A stretch of DNA of 64,000 bases from Hysterangium stoloniferum. Taxonomy: Eukaryota > Basidiomycota > Agaricomycetes > Hysterangiales > Hysterangiaceae. The position numbers were made by a program, and so were the translations under genes. Position 1 is the first letter of the stretch, and each line of letters starts with the position of its first letter. Shown here one piece after another: positions 34,560 through 46,405 of this stretch. Location of the stretch: assembly GCA_015178975.1 (NCBI GenBank), contig WHVD01000106.1, forward strand, positions 186,001-250,000, in the 5' to 3' direction. The notes under the pieces were generated by a model. It was given only the letters and a program-made list of their open reading frames with translations. It searched no databases and was not told the origin of the DNA.

Positions 34560-35630
34560 ATTTGTTATAATGTGGATTTGATCAAATATTCTTTGGAGAC
34601 TCAATGTCATTTTCCCATGAAGCCCCATGACCAAAACGAAATGCTATAGATGACTACATAAGTGAGATTCTTCTCTATACTGTCTTTGGTTGAAATTTAT
34701 TCACCTTGACATAACCAGTCCCACACGGAAACATATCCTCGACCTAGCATTATAGTTTAAAAAATAAAACTACTCCATAAGGCTGACCATCAAAATTAAA
34801 TATGTTATAAATGGCACACGAGGTCGTCTACCCAGTCAGCTCTTGAATTCCACTCACCTCAACACTCCAGAAATACACACTTGACCCAGCATTGTGACTT
34901 TGAGGAATATTTTTCTGGATTTTAATAACACTTCTATCTCTATCCATTAATGCGTTTCAACTTGCGGTTACTTACTTTTACTTACCACGGTATTTTCAAA
35001 CATTAACTGCAATCCCCGAACAAAAACGTCCTCGATAATCACACCATTCATACATCCCATGTGGGCTGCCTTTACTCCATAAACATTCCTTGGACCTTAA
35101 TTAATCCATTCCATTAGAGCATAATCGAAATTGAATATGTTATAAATGAGCTATGAGTGAGGTTAGTTTATACCGTTTTCTCTGGAATGCACTCACCTCG
35201 ACATAAGTTAACCAGTTCCCGCATAGAAAAAATCCTCGAACCCAGCAGTGTACTTAACAAATATTCTCCACAAGGCCCGTCATCAAAATAGAATGAGTTA
35301 TAAGTAATACACGAGTGAGTAAGATTATATGGCTCTTTCTCAAGTAAAATTTACTCACTTCGACATAACCAGTCTATACACAACACATCATTGACCAAGC
35401 ATTACAACTTAATCAATCTTTTGTGGCTTTTAATGAGACTTCTACCCCACCCATTATGCTTATCTATTCGCAGTTGCTTAGCTTTACTCACCATTGTCCA
35501 GTCAGACACTATCTGCCATCTCCGAATACAGGCGTCCTCGACATGTACCCATCCCATCTGGGCCGCATCAACAGCTTATTCACTTCAGCGGTGTATTTCC
35601 ATCCCTTATGATCACCATACGAATACGCAC
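34560..35630 (+). repeat. Degenerate tandem array inside repeat copy B
   Basis: At least four units of about 190-330 bp each contain a TTATAAATG/TTATAAGT box, a GAGTGAG box, CACTCACCTCGACATAACCAG and a CCTCGACCCAGCATT box. It is the counterpart of 2.5-3.49 kb (inverted) and 51.9-52.95 kb. Confidence 0.65.
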
Positions 35631-36113
35631 AAGCACATCCATGCTGTAAATACGAACAATCTATGAAAGATCTGTAGCGGCAACCATGTTAGCATGCAAG
35701 CATTAAAGACAACCGATTGGTACAACACGTCCTCGATATCTCGTTTCAGACAGAGTGACGCAAGAAGCCTTACTGCCGAAGTTGTTTGGGCGGGACACGA
35801 AGTAAAACCCCGACTCTTATCCCGACTCCGCTCTCACGCATCAATGGGCCCGCTCGCTACTGTTATTCCAATATCCTTGCGTTTTCATAATGTTCCACGA
35901 TGCGATTCGATTCTGACAACAGCTTGCCAATAGGAGTCAGCCATGTTTAAGACAACAGCTCAGCAATCAGGTTGTCGCTTGCGTGTGAGTCCCTTTGGTT
36001 TTTTTTCTTTGATCTCTCAAGTTGACTTTATGACGATTCAAAATATTTGAATTTAAGATTGTGGTGCTGTTATAACCTAGTTTAATTGATATGCTTATTT
36101 ACTATGTTCAGAA

Positions 36114-36376
36114 ACTTCTTGGATGAACAACGCTACAAAGACAGCTCTAAAGAGTTTATCACAAAGGGTTACTTAACCAGACTACAACCACAATCTGTCA
36201 AATTAGCAATATTCAATCATAATGCCCCATGCATTGATGATAATTCTCTCATCAATATCTCAAATTCCCCCGTGAACCTACAAGTCATTGCCTTCGCAAT
36301 CGTCAAGGTTATGGTTCAAATGAACTGCGTTCAAACTCGGCTCGTGTCTCGCCCCGGTTCTGTTATCAAACATTAA
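36114..36376 (+). pseudogene. Conserved ORF relic in repeat copy B (possibly RPA1 N-terminal-like)
   Basis: This is the counterpart of 1782-2048. It reads EFITKGYLTRLQPQSVKLAI, then ISNSPVNLQVIAFAIVKVMV, then TRLVS and SVIKH and a stop. It is preceded by FLDEQRYKDS, also present in copy C. The possible link to the replication protein A N-terminal OB fold is described under the copy A relic and remains unproven. Confidence 0.4.
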
Positions 36377-38554
36377 TCTTGCCCTTGAACTCCTGTGGCG
36401 CCCGACAGGAAAGCCGGCAGATCATTACTGAACAAGCAGCCCCGATCATACCCAACAAAGGATGATTAACAGGCAAGCTTCTTCTTCATCTCTTAATGTA
36501 ATTAAGGTTATCTCTGCTCCCAAATGTAGCAGACATAAATTTGGTCGATAACTCCGACCCATGGAATGACGGAACCCTTTATAGTCCAAAGCTGGAGTAC
36601 TGAGGAAGCAGTGGGAAAGTGTTTACTTCCGCTTGTCACCTCGGTTATGTATAATTGTATAAATCTTAATAGGAAGCTCGGGGGAGCTGAATGAGGATAT
36701 TATTGTCTACACAAGGAAATGATTGTACCCACTGGAATAATTTGAACTTTCGCTCTGTTTTGGTTCCGTATTCCTGCCCTCAACAGACATGAAAAGACAG
36801 AGCGTCGGATTAAGATCAATGCAAAAGGTCCCAATTTGATGATGTACAAATTCTTCCATGAGGGCTTCAGTCGGTGGTCATGGTAAATTGCTGTATCTTT
36901 GCTTTGTGGGTTAGGTCAATTGTCCCTGCAACAGCGTTGACCAATCGAAATCAACCCATCAACCCAGTATTTAACCTATTATTTGTGTGAGTCACATATT
37001 GGATGGATCGAAGCAAGCGCACCGGAGAGCAAATTCACGGTGGGTGATGAAAACGGTGTGTTAGTCCTGCGGGGTAAACAAATGAACCCCAAGACAGAGA
37101 CCCTACGATACTACAATGTCCAATGACATCTGACCTGAGTTTTCACGACTGTCGAAAACTAGAAAGACGTATTATCCACGCATCTACATTGTGATAATGT
37201 TCACCTTATATATTTTTCTAGGCCTTTACAATATTTAAGTAAGGTACACATGTCATATTAGGTTGTAGCCGCTATTTGGATTCTTTTGAATAATAATTGG
37301 CCTGCGGGGACGATAGGGCCATATACTTTGCTCTGTGATCAAATAAGTACTATGACATATCGATTGAGTGGACTAACGCAACGAAGATGATAGGCGTAAA
37401 TCTGTTCTGACTGACCAAAATAAATCCATTGAACGATTCACGTACGTTGATGTCGGATAACCACCAATATTCCTGTTTTAGAACGGAAATTTGTCCAGAA
37501 TAGGGGAAGATATCGCACTAATTGATGGCTTTTATGGCTAATTTATATTTGCCTTAGTATCAAATAAACGAGGTGAACTCGCGGTCATAACCGCTTCGAG
37601 TGTCGCTTGCTTCTTTGGAAGCCGAGCGCTCAACGACATCCTTTTCACGTCCTATGTATCCAAGCAATACTACGTTTTCGCAAAGGAGCGTGGCACTTGG
37701 AATGACCCACCGGCGGGCACCATATTATCCATGGGGGAAGTGGAGTTCTGCCGAAAGGAGGGGTTATTTCGGCTTCATCGCGTCGTCAGCCAGTTGGAGA
37801 TGCTGAGGAATATCGTCTTGTTACTGTGCAAAACGGTCTTTTTAGGAATGGGCAGGATGGTTCGAAGAGCAGTCATACCTGATCTTATTGAGAATCCACG
37901 TCGAACGGGGTGAGTAGAAACTGAACCAAGATGTTCCAACGGATTGTTGATTTTGATTGATGAAGAATCCACCCGTCTCGAATATTGTGGACTGAAAATG
38001 ATACGTTACCAACAAGCATTATTTGCATTACACTGGAGAAGGGAATTCCTGTTGGTCTCCTTGTCATTTCAGTTGAATGAATTCTAAATTTCACAGAGTG
38101 CGGCCATAATAGTTTTAATGCTTCCCGGACGGTTATATCGTATCCAGTAGGCGAAACGTAAGGGTGAGTAACCGATCCGTTGGATCAGGTTACGGCCTCC
38201 GTAAAGTCGAGGAGCAACATATGTGATGAATCGTTCTCATGAGCAGTCTTCTTGCACCAAATGTTGCGTAAAATAACAAAAAAATGTTCGCGCCAAAAGA
38301 GATGTACCCAAAAGAACCGTCTGTTGTTGTTGATCCAATGATGGAACATTGCGGCTGCTGCGGAGTCAACATGGCTAGATCGAGCTGCCATCGATACAGT
38401 CAAGTCTCCATTAGAGATAAAGGTCAGCAAGACTGAATGTTTCCAAGCCCCTTCAATTCACGAACGATTCAGGCCTCGACGTCTGCCGTGCCGTTCCCCG
38501 TGCCTCCCAACCTATGAACTAACTCACATTACCGGCAGTGTCTTTCATAATATT

Positions 38555-39300
38555 CATGCCCAGATTACTGATGCTCAATGTTAGAAACATAATTTAATGA
38601 CCGTTCAAACATACAGGGTGAAAAATCTCTCAAATACTGTTCCTTAAGTCTCCTCGAAATTGCCCGCCATAGATAGCAAAGCTCGTAGTCACCATTCCAC
38701 CATCCGGTTCTGTCCAAGATATGCCGCGACCACACCTGTATAGCCAAAGCTCCACTAGAGACGAAGGCCAGCAAGACAGTCCGTCGTTATGATGCGACGA
38801 TGCACCATTGCGGCCGTCTGCAGGGACAATAATACATGGCTGGATCGACACCCTGCGGTCAATGCTCCATTCCAGATGACTGCCAGCAAGACGGAAGACC
38901 TCCAAGTCCCTCCATCTCACGAACGACTCAGGCCTCGACGCCTGCCCTGCCATATTCCTCCAACATAAGAACTAGGTTGCATTATTGGGAGTGTTCTTAA
39001 CAGTACTCATATTCAGATTACTGATGCCCAAAGTTAGCAACATAGTGCAACGATCAATCAAACATACGGGGTGAGAAATTTCCTTAAAAAACTGTTCCAA
39101 TTTCAAGATTCCCTGAAATCGCCTGCCATAGGCAACGAAGTCCGCAACGACCCCTTTGACCACTTGATATTCTCCAAGACTCGCATCCGTGTCTTGTGTC
39201 GCGATCATACTAACTCGGGTCCGCGTGGTGAGTATTGGCCGAGAAAACCCACAACCAGCTGGCGTAGGCAAGCGTCTTCTATGTCGTGTTCGGGTTTCTG
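38555..39300 (+). repeat. 450-bp tandem repeat within copy B
   Basis: The block starting at 38555 (CAGATTACTGATGCTCAATG, then AACATACAGGGTGAAAAAT, then CCGCCATAGATAGCAAAGC) recurs from about 39005 (CAGATTACTGATGCCCAAAG, then AACATACGGGGTGAGAAAT). The same two-block arrangement occurs in copy C at about 54.32 and 54.71 kb, so the duplication predates the B/C split. Confidence 0.65.
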
Positions 39301-39412
39301 TTTGTAGCATTAATGCAACAACCAGCGGATCCACCTAGAGTGGAAGGTCTCTCTGAACGAGGACCTTGGGAACTCCACACGGTAACTAAACGCCGATACC
39401 TTGTTTTGGTCG

Positions 39413-41500
39413 ATCAACTCGCTTGTTGCTGCTGTAAAGACGATTATAACCTATTTGAACTGGTCGTCAAACGCATTTGGTGGGGAGGGATTATGTGATA
39501 GAGGCTCAAGCCAACAGGAAACCATTCCACATGTCACTTGGTTTCACTCTTCGCGACTCGCGAGTCCACTTGCGCATACTGAAGTTGTGACCCATGACCA
39601 TGATCAAAACCAATGGTCGCTGGTCACGGTAGCAAATAATGGCCAGCCGATATTCTCAAAAAGGTTTGTTGATAATAACAAACCGCCCCGCTCCGTTCAC
39701 ATTAAACGACTCGCACGGCCTGTCGATTGAATTAGCATTGCAATTCAAGATATCTCTTTATATGTAAGACTCTGTAATATTTACATCTTTCATTAGCTCA
39801 TTTGATCTTACAATATAGATTGCGATTGGATCTCGATGTGTCACTGGCAATGTCACATCTGGAGCGATAAATAGGATTTCGAGTCTGAGTGGTAATGTCA
39901 CCAAAGCCCTAACACCATTATCATTGTGTCCCTTCCCAGGCCTGTCAACATCCTGGGTCGGGCATTTGACGGAATATACCTTTCTACTCATAGTGGCGGT
40001 GAGGAAATATGACAACCTTGCCACCTGAATTTTGCCTTGAAATCATCCAAAACTATTTTCTATCCATGTAGATGCGTAACGGAATTCCTCAGTCTATTAT
40101 ACTACATTTTATAATTACATGTATATTTGATTCTTATTTCAAATCATTAAGGTTCAAGTGAATACTTGTGATTCATGAAAATGCCTTTATATTTGGGCTA
40201 AATATTGGAACTCCAAGGAAACTCCACTAAGGAAAAAATACTCACAACTACACAGCAGAGAAACAATTGAATACAGGAGAAAATGGTATATTTAGCTGCA
40301 AAGGAAATGGAATGTGTTAGATACTTAAAGGATCTACTTACTGTGTAGTGGAAGAAATAGTAGGTTCAGGTGTACGTGGATAGGAGGAAGAACTTGGGGA
40401 ACAGAGATTTCTGGATATCGGACTGGGTTAAACACCAAAGAAGCTGCTTAGTGATGGAGATGTATGGTCAATCCCATGTTGTTACAATAATAAAAATTTC
40501 CGGTAATGAGATCGACGTGGGGAGAACTTGAATGTTAACTCGAAACTCAATCTTCGAACTTCAACCCAATATGTCGACAGTGACCCGGATAGAAGGCGTA
40601 TGATAGTATGGCTTCGAGGCAGGAGACCATCATATTGAGACATTTTTATGATATAACTTTGTCTAAGCTGGACGGTAGTTGGCAGTTGAATATTTGATGA
40701 CAGCAGATTCAAAACACTTTAGACCGAATTGCTTAATTGGCTCAGATAATATTTGCAATTTGGTCCTTGTGGAAATTGACCCCATGCACCGTATCGATTA
40801 TATCCACAAAATAGAATAACATAAAGGGTTCTTGAAACGAGAGTTGAAATCTCCGGTCGTTGAGATAGGATCTCATGCCGGTGAACATGCCACAAGACAG
40901 ATATAGCCCTATATGTGATCTGTTGTTGAGAATTCTGCCGTACTGAATAGACGTCACCTCGCCTTGCGGTAATATCCGGTTATCTGCGCAGTGGAGATTC
41001 AAATACTGACTTCATGGTCATGGCCATGCATTAAGATATGACAATGTGGCACGACAGCCCATCCGATGTCCAAGTCGACTGATTGTAGGTTGATGTGTCA
41101 AAGTAAATGAGGGGATATCCAGCAGCTTCTCTTCCTCCGATTGTTTGGGACTGCCGGTCCGATATCTGTCTGCCACAATTTTCTGCCAGCCTGACAGCTG
41201 TGGCGAGCTCAGATGGAGGTAGAGAGAAGGTGAGACTTCTTCGGTAGTCATGTGTCTTCAGGAATTTCACACGTATCAGCAGCGTGATTCGAATGGCAAA
41301 CAAAAGGACGCAGGGAGTGTTGGTAATCAACCTGACATCCCTACAATACTGTAGAATATTATGGAACATACCTACCACAGTTTGTCCTTAACCCAAACCC
41401 TCAATTCTCTTTACCAATCCCTTCAAAAACATGCTTTCCTGAAGATATATAATCTCTCCAGTAGTTCACTCATGTAATAAGCCAAAACATATATTCTAAT
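39413..41500. other. Stretch with unassigned open frames
   Basis: Plus frame 39401-39730 and minus frames 39758-40024, 40482-40712, 40742-41002 and 41018-41378 are open but unrecognised. The 40.7-41.4 kb minus-strand frames could be relics of one gene, but I found no consistent exon chain. The region 40.0-40.3 kb is AT-rich. Confidence 0.35.
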
Positions 41501-41503
41501 TCT

Positions 41504-41740
41504 CTACTGTGGTCTGTGTAAGTTCCCAATAAAGACAGCCGCTTTGAGGCTCTCATTTGCGTGGCTTGAAGACCGAGCGTTCAGTAGTGGCATCCGTGAC
41601 AATGTCCATGTACCCCAAAAGTTATGTTTTTGGCCAAGGGGAGAAGATATATCCGCAAGGCGATATTTGCAGACCAGAATCACTTCGCGACCGAGTGACA
41701 ACTGTCGAATCTGGGGCGGACGATAGCCATCTTTCATAGT
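41504..41740 (-). pseudogene. Retroelement gag-like relic (second copy)
   Basis: Minus-strand sequence reads GQKHNFWGYMDIVTDATTER and is homologous at DNA level to 26.34-26.42 kb. A stop follows soon after and the frame shifts, so it is inactive. See the 26230-26596 entry for the tentative copia gag assignment. Confidence 0.35.
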
Positions 41741-42346
41741 CTACATCGTCAAATAGGGTGGGATGGCAGGAGAGGGCTGCTTCATGTAGAGGTATAAAGC
41801 AGTTGATTTGTTAGTCTGATGTCGGATGCAGCATCACCCATGTCCTCGGACAATCAAGGGTATCGGGACCTGTCCTGTTAGATAAGCAAACGTTTTAGTG
41901 TCAAGAAATATCGTTATAATTGTTGCGTAGTCAGATACATAGTTATTGCTCTTTCGAAGTTATTATTATTTTTACGCAAGGATACTGATATAAACGATAT
42001 AAACCTACTACAGAGCATTCAGTTAGGGAATATTGCCTTGGCCTAGGCGCGATTTAAAATGTAAATTTAACGTGCAAAGTGTCTCTAGGAAGCAAAGATT
42101 TTTTAGCTATCCCGACATGAGGAAAGCGAAATATTTGGTCAAGCCCTACGTCCTCCGAGACGCTCAACAAGCATTACTTCCAAGTTAGAAGCGTCGCTCC
42201 CGAGCTATTCTACTCACTCTGTCAATCTATGGTGATAGTATCAGGTGAATACTATGGGAAAATAATCCAGTATCTCACGTTCTTTTATTTCTCATGCCGC
42301 ATCTCTCATTCTTGATTTCGAAACTCCGTAGCAGCGAGCACCCCTT
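41741..42346. other. Intergenic, nothing recognised
   Basis: No coding frames or repeats were recognised in this AT-rich stretch. Confidence 0.4.
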
Positions 42347-43038
42347 GCTCAACCCCTCCCCTGACAGGTCACGTGACTTGATCCAACACGTGAATATTTT
42401 ATCTATTGTATGTTATCTATGTTTGCCCTTGTATTAATCAACCCATGAATGGCCATGTTTTTTTTTTCTTATCAATATTTGAATAATTCATAAAATGATA
42501 TCTCTATTATATCACTACGTTCACTAGTACAGGCTATTCCCAGGAATGCGGGCTGTAATCGTAACACTCTAAAAGCACACCAAATAAAAAAGAGTCAAAA
42601 TCCGAAAAACAAGATAGCTTATTCTTCGCAGTCAGTCAGAAGAGTTCTCGCTCGTTTCTGAGCGGCCGCCAGCGACGCCCTGGTCTTGCGTTTACCCCCA
42701 GCATTGAAATTCTCAAATTCGGAGCGAGAATCGGATACCAGGAAGTGGGGTGTATTGCTAGAGCACACCTCGCGGGGCGAGGTTGAACCGTCCGATGGTT
42801 CTGGAGACAGCGCTCGGTCTGATGACAAGCATGGCGAGGAGAGGAGAGTCAAATGGATCGTGCGTAGAGGGAGACCGGACCAGAAAACTGCGATTAGGCC
42901 CCGTGGATGGGATGGAGGTGGAGAGTGCTCATGTAGGTCCATATGTTGTGTGGTACAGACGTATGCTACGCGACACTTTTCTATTGAGTGTCATGTGATC
43001 ATGTGTATCCACGTGACCTGTCAGGGGAGGGGTTGAGC
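42347..43038. mobile_element. Element bounded by 29-bp perfect inverted repeats (MITE-like candidate)
   Basis: 42347-42375 is the exact reverse complement of 43010-43038. The arm begins GCTCAACCCCTCCCCTGACA and ends in the E-box palindrome CACGTG. Weak similarity extends past both arms. The 692-bp unit encloses AT-rich DNA and the 42619-42942 frame. I see no clear target-site duplication at the edges. It may be a small DNA-transposon derivative, or inverted copies of a promoter segment. Confidence 0.55.
42619..42942 (-). CDS. Hypothetical protein, 107 aa
   Basis: This single-exon frame lies wholly inside the 42347-43038 inverted-repeat unit. The N-terminal half is Pro/Ser-rich. The C-terminal half reads EFENFNAGGKRKTRASLAAA, followed by QKRARTLLTD, a basic helix-like stretch that could bind nucleic acid or act as a nuclear localisation signal. 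No family is recognised. A long plus-strand frame overlaps, so coding status is uncertain. Confidence 0.3.
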   Translation of the reverse strand: MDLHEHSPPPSHPRGLIAVFWSGLPLRTIHLTLLSSPCLSSDRALSPEPSDGSTSPREVCSSNTPHFLVSDSRSEFENFNAGGKRKTRASLAAAQKRARTLLTDCEE

Positions 43039-44209
43039 TAGGTGGGCTGTAGCAGCCGCCGACTTCCTCCGAAAGTTCCTAAAAGACAAGATTACGACGA
43101 TCTATATTCTTGGCCACTAACAGTGTCACACTGTTTTTGCGCTTTGTGGCCATCCTCTTTCAGCCAGATTTTCTACGATATATCCTCACTTGCGAGCTGT
43201 GTGTCTTTTACCCTCTCTCCATATCTAGCTGCCTCACTTACTCCATTACACACTTGACAGTAGAAGTTGTTCTCTTCTACAGTGCCACCATGTCTTCCTG
43301 CACCTGACGGCGACCAAAGGACAAGGGGGTAATAGGTGACAAAATGACTTCGCTGTTGGAAGTAGTCGCTGGATCGAAAAACCACTCCATCTCTCCACCC
43401 ACCAACGATATAACTCTAAAGTAGAATTCGGGCCGTACGTCAGGTTTATAGGATGTGCTCCTGGACCTTGACATCATTCTCGTAACTTTATTAAGTGTAC
43501 CATCACAGTGGTTCAATGGATATCGATAGGCGGTGCGATTATAGGAATGTCTGCTCCTCAGCTCGACCCAATATAGGATGGCGATTGAAACCCCCTAGCC
43601 ATATCAAATGATTGTAATTTCGAGGATCCGCATTTTCATCCCACTTTTCCAGGTACCTTTCTATCTCATAGATAGCCTCTGAGTGATTTCGGTCATTATA
43701 TACGTAGAACGATATCGCTTTCTGTTTTCATCTGTATGCCCGTGACATCTAATGATCTTACATCTATTGCTCCCGCGAGTTGTTATCCTACTGCTAAAAT
43801 ATCAAAAAATGAATTAGTGTGTGGATTTTAAACATCTTCCAACAGCTAAAGGGCAGGACTTTCCGGGGTTGAAAAATCATCACGGCGTCTTTAAGATTTC
43901 GGTTCTGGGTTACGACCTTGAAGTCCATTCCACCATGTGTTGATACAATAGTCTACATATTCGATATTTATCAATCTGTAATTCTGTGAGATTTTTAGTA
44001 ATCTTTCAAGCAGATTTTGAGGAATTTACAACCACTTGTATTAATTGTCCTATCTATACTGGCATAAGTATACGATCCAATACTACTAGATAGTAAGATT
44101 TGCCCCATTCTGTAGGGAGTGTCGCTCCGATGAGTCGCCGACAGATACCTACCAGTCAGCAATTAATAGAAAGATGCAATTTATCTACATGGGAAATGTA
44201 CAATACTAC
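43039..44209. other. Intergenic, nothing recognised
   Basis: Short frames occur on both strands (43042-43307 plus, 43173-43516 minus) without domains. The 43.7-44.1 kb part is AT-rich. Confidence 0.35.
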
Positions 44210-45228
44210 TCAACCCATATCCTCGAGGCTGCTCAATGAAACAAAGGCTAAACCACCTTTGACAGGTTCGGATTCAGCTTCACCTTCATGTGCAAAGCCA
44301 CGTTGATATCCACATTGACCACCCTCAAACATATGTTGGTGATCATCTGTCACAGTCCGGTCCCGAACACCCAACTCGTTCAAGCAATCTCTCAAGTCCA
44401 GATAGTCATCCCAGTCGGGGTAACTCGTCTTTCGGCCTGCTATCAGACAGTGCCTCCAAGAAAGTATGGTCGATGCGGCACGAATAAAGGCTGAGGTGGG
44501 TGACGTTGTTCCAGAGCTGGGGGAGGTGGTCGATGTCGTCGTGGTAAAGGCAAGCCCCCGATATCTCAAGTATACGAACATTAGAGAGGTGGCATCAAAT
44601 AATTGAATGACGGAGAGGACATGAAAATAAGTGTTTGGAGAATCATCAGCATCGGTGAGAGTTATTTTATTGATGGGGGGAGCATTATCTGGCCAAGGAT
44701 AGCTACAGAAACATCCCGGGAGTAGGATCCCACTCAGAAGATGACCCCCTAATGTGCGTAGTCTGGGGAGTAAGAGACGTTCATCAGGAGGTGGAACGAA
44801 ATCAAGCACAATTTCCAGAGACTCCACACTAAGCGCCAACAGTCTCCACGGGGTCAAGTCACCTCCTATGGCATAGTACTGCAGGGTAGTCAGAGCAGAG
44901 AGGGTCTCGAAATCCAATCTTGGTGTGAGGGACGGCGTGCATCGAGAGAGCGGAGCTTCGGGGCACTTGTGGTTCCACAATGGGTAGGACAAACTTTAGA
45001 AGGATGAGCTAAGTCCATGAACTCCAGATGCGGAATCCTGGTAAACTCACAACGAGGGAAAGTGAATTCTGCGATTAAAGCAATATCACAGGTCGTGAGG
45101 CATGGATCTTCGCAAAGAAACGATAATATACGAACTCGAGGAAGATGTGGTTTAAAGAGTGCCAATACCTCGAGAATTCTAGGGGATTTTTCTTCCAGAA
45201 TGACGAAGACGTCGATGTGAGAGAGTCA
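44210..45228 (-). pseudogene. F-box/LRR-like protein relic, frameshifted
   Basis: Minus-strand coding-like sequence runs from about 45228 (IDVFVILEEKSPRILEVLA) through FKPHLPRVRILSFL and HLEFMDLAHPSKVCPT. It then changes frame near 44.94 kb within PKLRSLD and TPSLTPRLDFETLSALTTLQ, and continues through LPRLRTLGGHLLSGILLPG to a C-terminal tail ending SLEDMG. The alternation of short leucine-rich strands with PxLRxL motifs is typical of fungal F-box proteins with degenerate leucine-rich repeats. These usually recruit substrates to SCF ubiquitin ligases. No N-terminal F-box was found. The frame change falls where no intron fits, so the gene is probably dead. The 260-codon downstream frame (44992-44210) is intact on its own. 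Confidence 0.5.
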
Positions 45229-45263
45229 GAGCGCACAAGCTGGATGACAGCTGAGTTGTCGTC

Positions 45264-45675
45264 TCACCGACCACAACGGTCTTCCATAACAATGGGTGTC
45301 ATCAAGTAGACAATGTTACCAACGACAAGCAATCCGTAAAAGGCATCTCTTCTCTCCAAAGCGACTTCGCGCTGCTTTTTCCGAGGGTCACCATCCACCT
45401 CAGATAACACCGCGATAAAACAGAACGTGATAATATACGTGATAATCTCTAGTAGCATTTTTCTGAACAGAGATTGCGATTGGTTGTAGTAATTGTCGAA
45501 GTAGAATGTTGCAAAATCCTAGGCAGCAGATCAATAATATTCGAAACACCATTCTGGTCGATGTCATCACATTTGAGAGGTGTAGACTGGAGTAATACTG
45601 CCGTTGAAAGGCTGCTAAGATATGATGTTGAAGGGGAATAGTGTCATTATGTGTGTCCTGGCGGAGATCTAACAT
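45264..45675 (-). pseudogene. Membrane-protein-like relic
   Basis: Two overlapping minus frames (45675-45400 and 45458-45264) contain hydrophobic stretches, VFRILLICCLGFCNILLRQLL and LLEIITYIITFCFIAVL, followed by a charged turn (RKKQREVALERRD) and another hydrophobic segment. They could be neighbouring exons of one integral membrane protein, but no intron joins them cleanly. No family is recognised. Confidence 0.25.
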
Positions 45676-46405
45676 AATTATTTTATACCAATCTATTAAG
45701 AATAAAGATATTGACGAGGATGCAGCGACAAGAGATCTAGTGATGGGGTTCTTATTTGCCCTATTGTATGTAAATTATGGTCCAGATCCATTATTATGCT
45801 TGCGGTTAAAGAATGCACCGTCAAAACACCCGCCGTGGACAATAAGATTGTTTAAGACATTCCTAATTCTGTTCCCAAATTAAATGTAGAGCTGCAAGGG
45901 GCAATTTAAAATTTGATTAATTATTTTACACAAATGGGAATTTTATAACGCATAATATTACGCTTTACGGGAAACATTAAGCGTCATCGCCAACTTGTAG
46001 TCTGTGGAAGAGCGGGGTGTGCTTGGACCTGGAGGATTCAAGAGCCCCTCGAAAGTGACATATATTGGATGATAGCACATAATAGGGACATGACCATGGA
46101 TACGGACAAGCAGGGCTTACAAAGGAGGGTCCATTTCTCCTCGCGAAGCTGCACCCGCAAACGCAAATAAATACTTACTGAAAAACTTTCGATCTCGCAT
46201 GTAGACACCGAAAAAAGTCCCGGAGCGATACGGAGGAGACGCTATGGACCCACAGTGGTACACAACATGTATCTGGGCATTCTTTTGTCCTCATCGGCCT
46301 GGCACTGCTATTAGAGATGCTCCAATTTGGTCTATATACCGACAAAAGTAAGCCTGATCACAGAAATATGCTTGTTTTGTTGGGTGATGTTTTTATTGGA
46401 TGTAG
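45676..46405. other. Upstream region of the Crinkler-type gene
   Basis: A short plus frame at 45641-45883 is unassigned. The first exon(s) of the downstream gene should lie between about 46.25 and 46.33 kb. A frame starting MDPQWYTT at 46253 ends at a GTAAGC donor near 46.35 kb, but its phase does not fit the next exon. Confidence 0.3.

Larger units (their letters stand above)
32862..39412 (+). repeat. Large degenerate repeat, copy B
   Basis: Homology to copy C begins near 32.86 kb (50.2 kb in C) and runs, with indels, to the shared CCNATACCTTGTTTT at 39.41 kb (55.11 kb in C). The reverse complement of 33.1-38.1 kb matches copy A. Internal landmarks are the ORF relics near 33.7 kb and 36.1-36.4 kb, the tandem array at 34.56-35.63 kb, and a 450-bp tandem repeat at 38.55-39.3 kb. 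B and A share about 1.5 kb (36.42-37.97 kb in B) that is missing from C. No transposase, RT or terminal repeats were recognised. It could be a large non-autonomous element or an old segmental duplication. Confidence 0.8.

Noticed and set aside
32862..39412. Calling the A/B/C repeat a Helitron
   Set aside because: The only hint is a weak RPA-like frame. No Rep/helicase, 5' TC or 3' hairpin-CTRR end could be established.
44210..44992. Treating the 260-codon frame as a complete independent gene
   Set aside because: Leucine-rich coding-like sequence continues upstream in another frame, so the frame is the 3' part of a larger broken gene.
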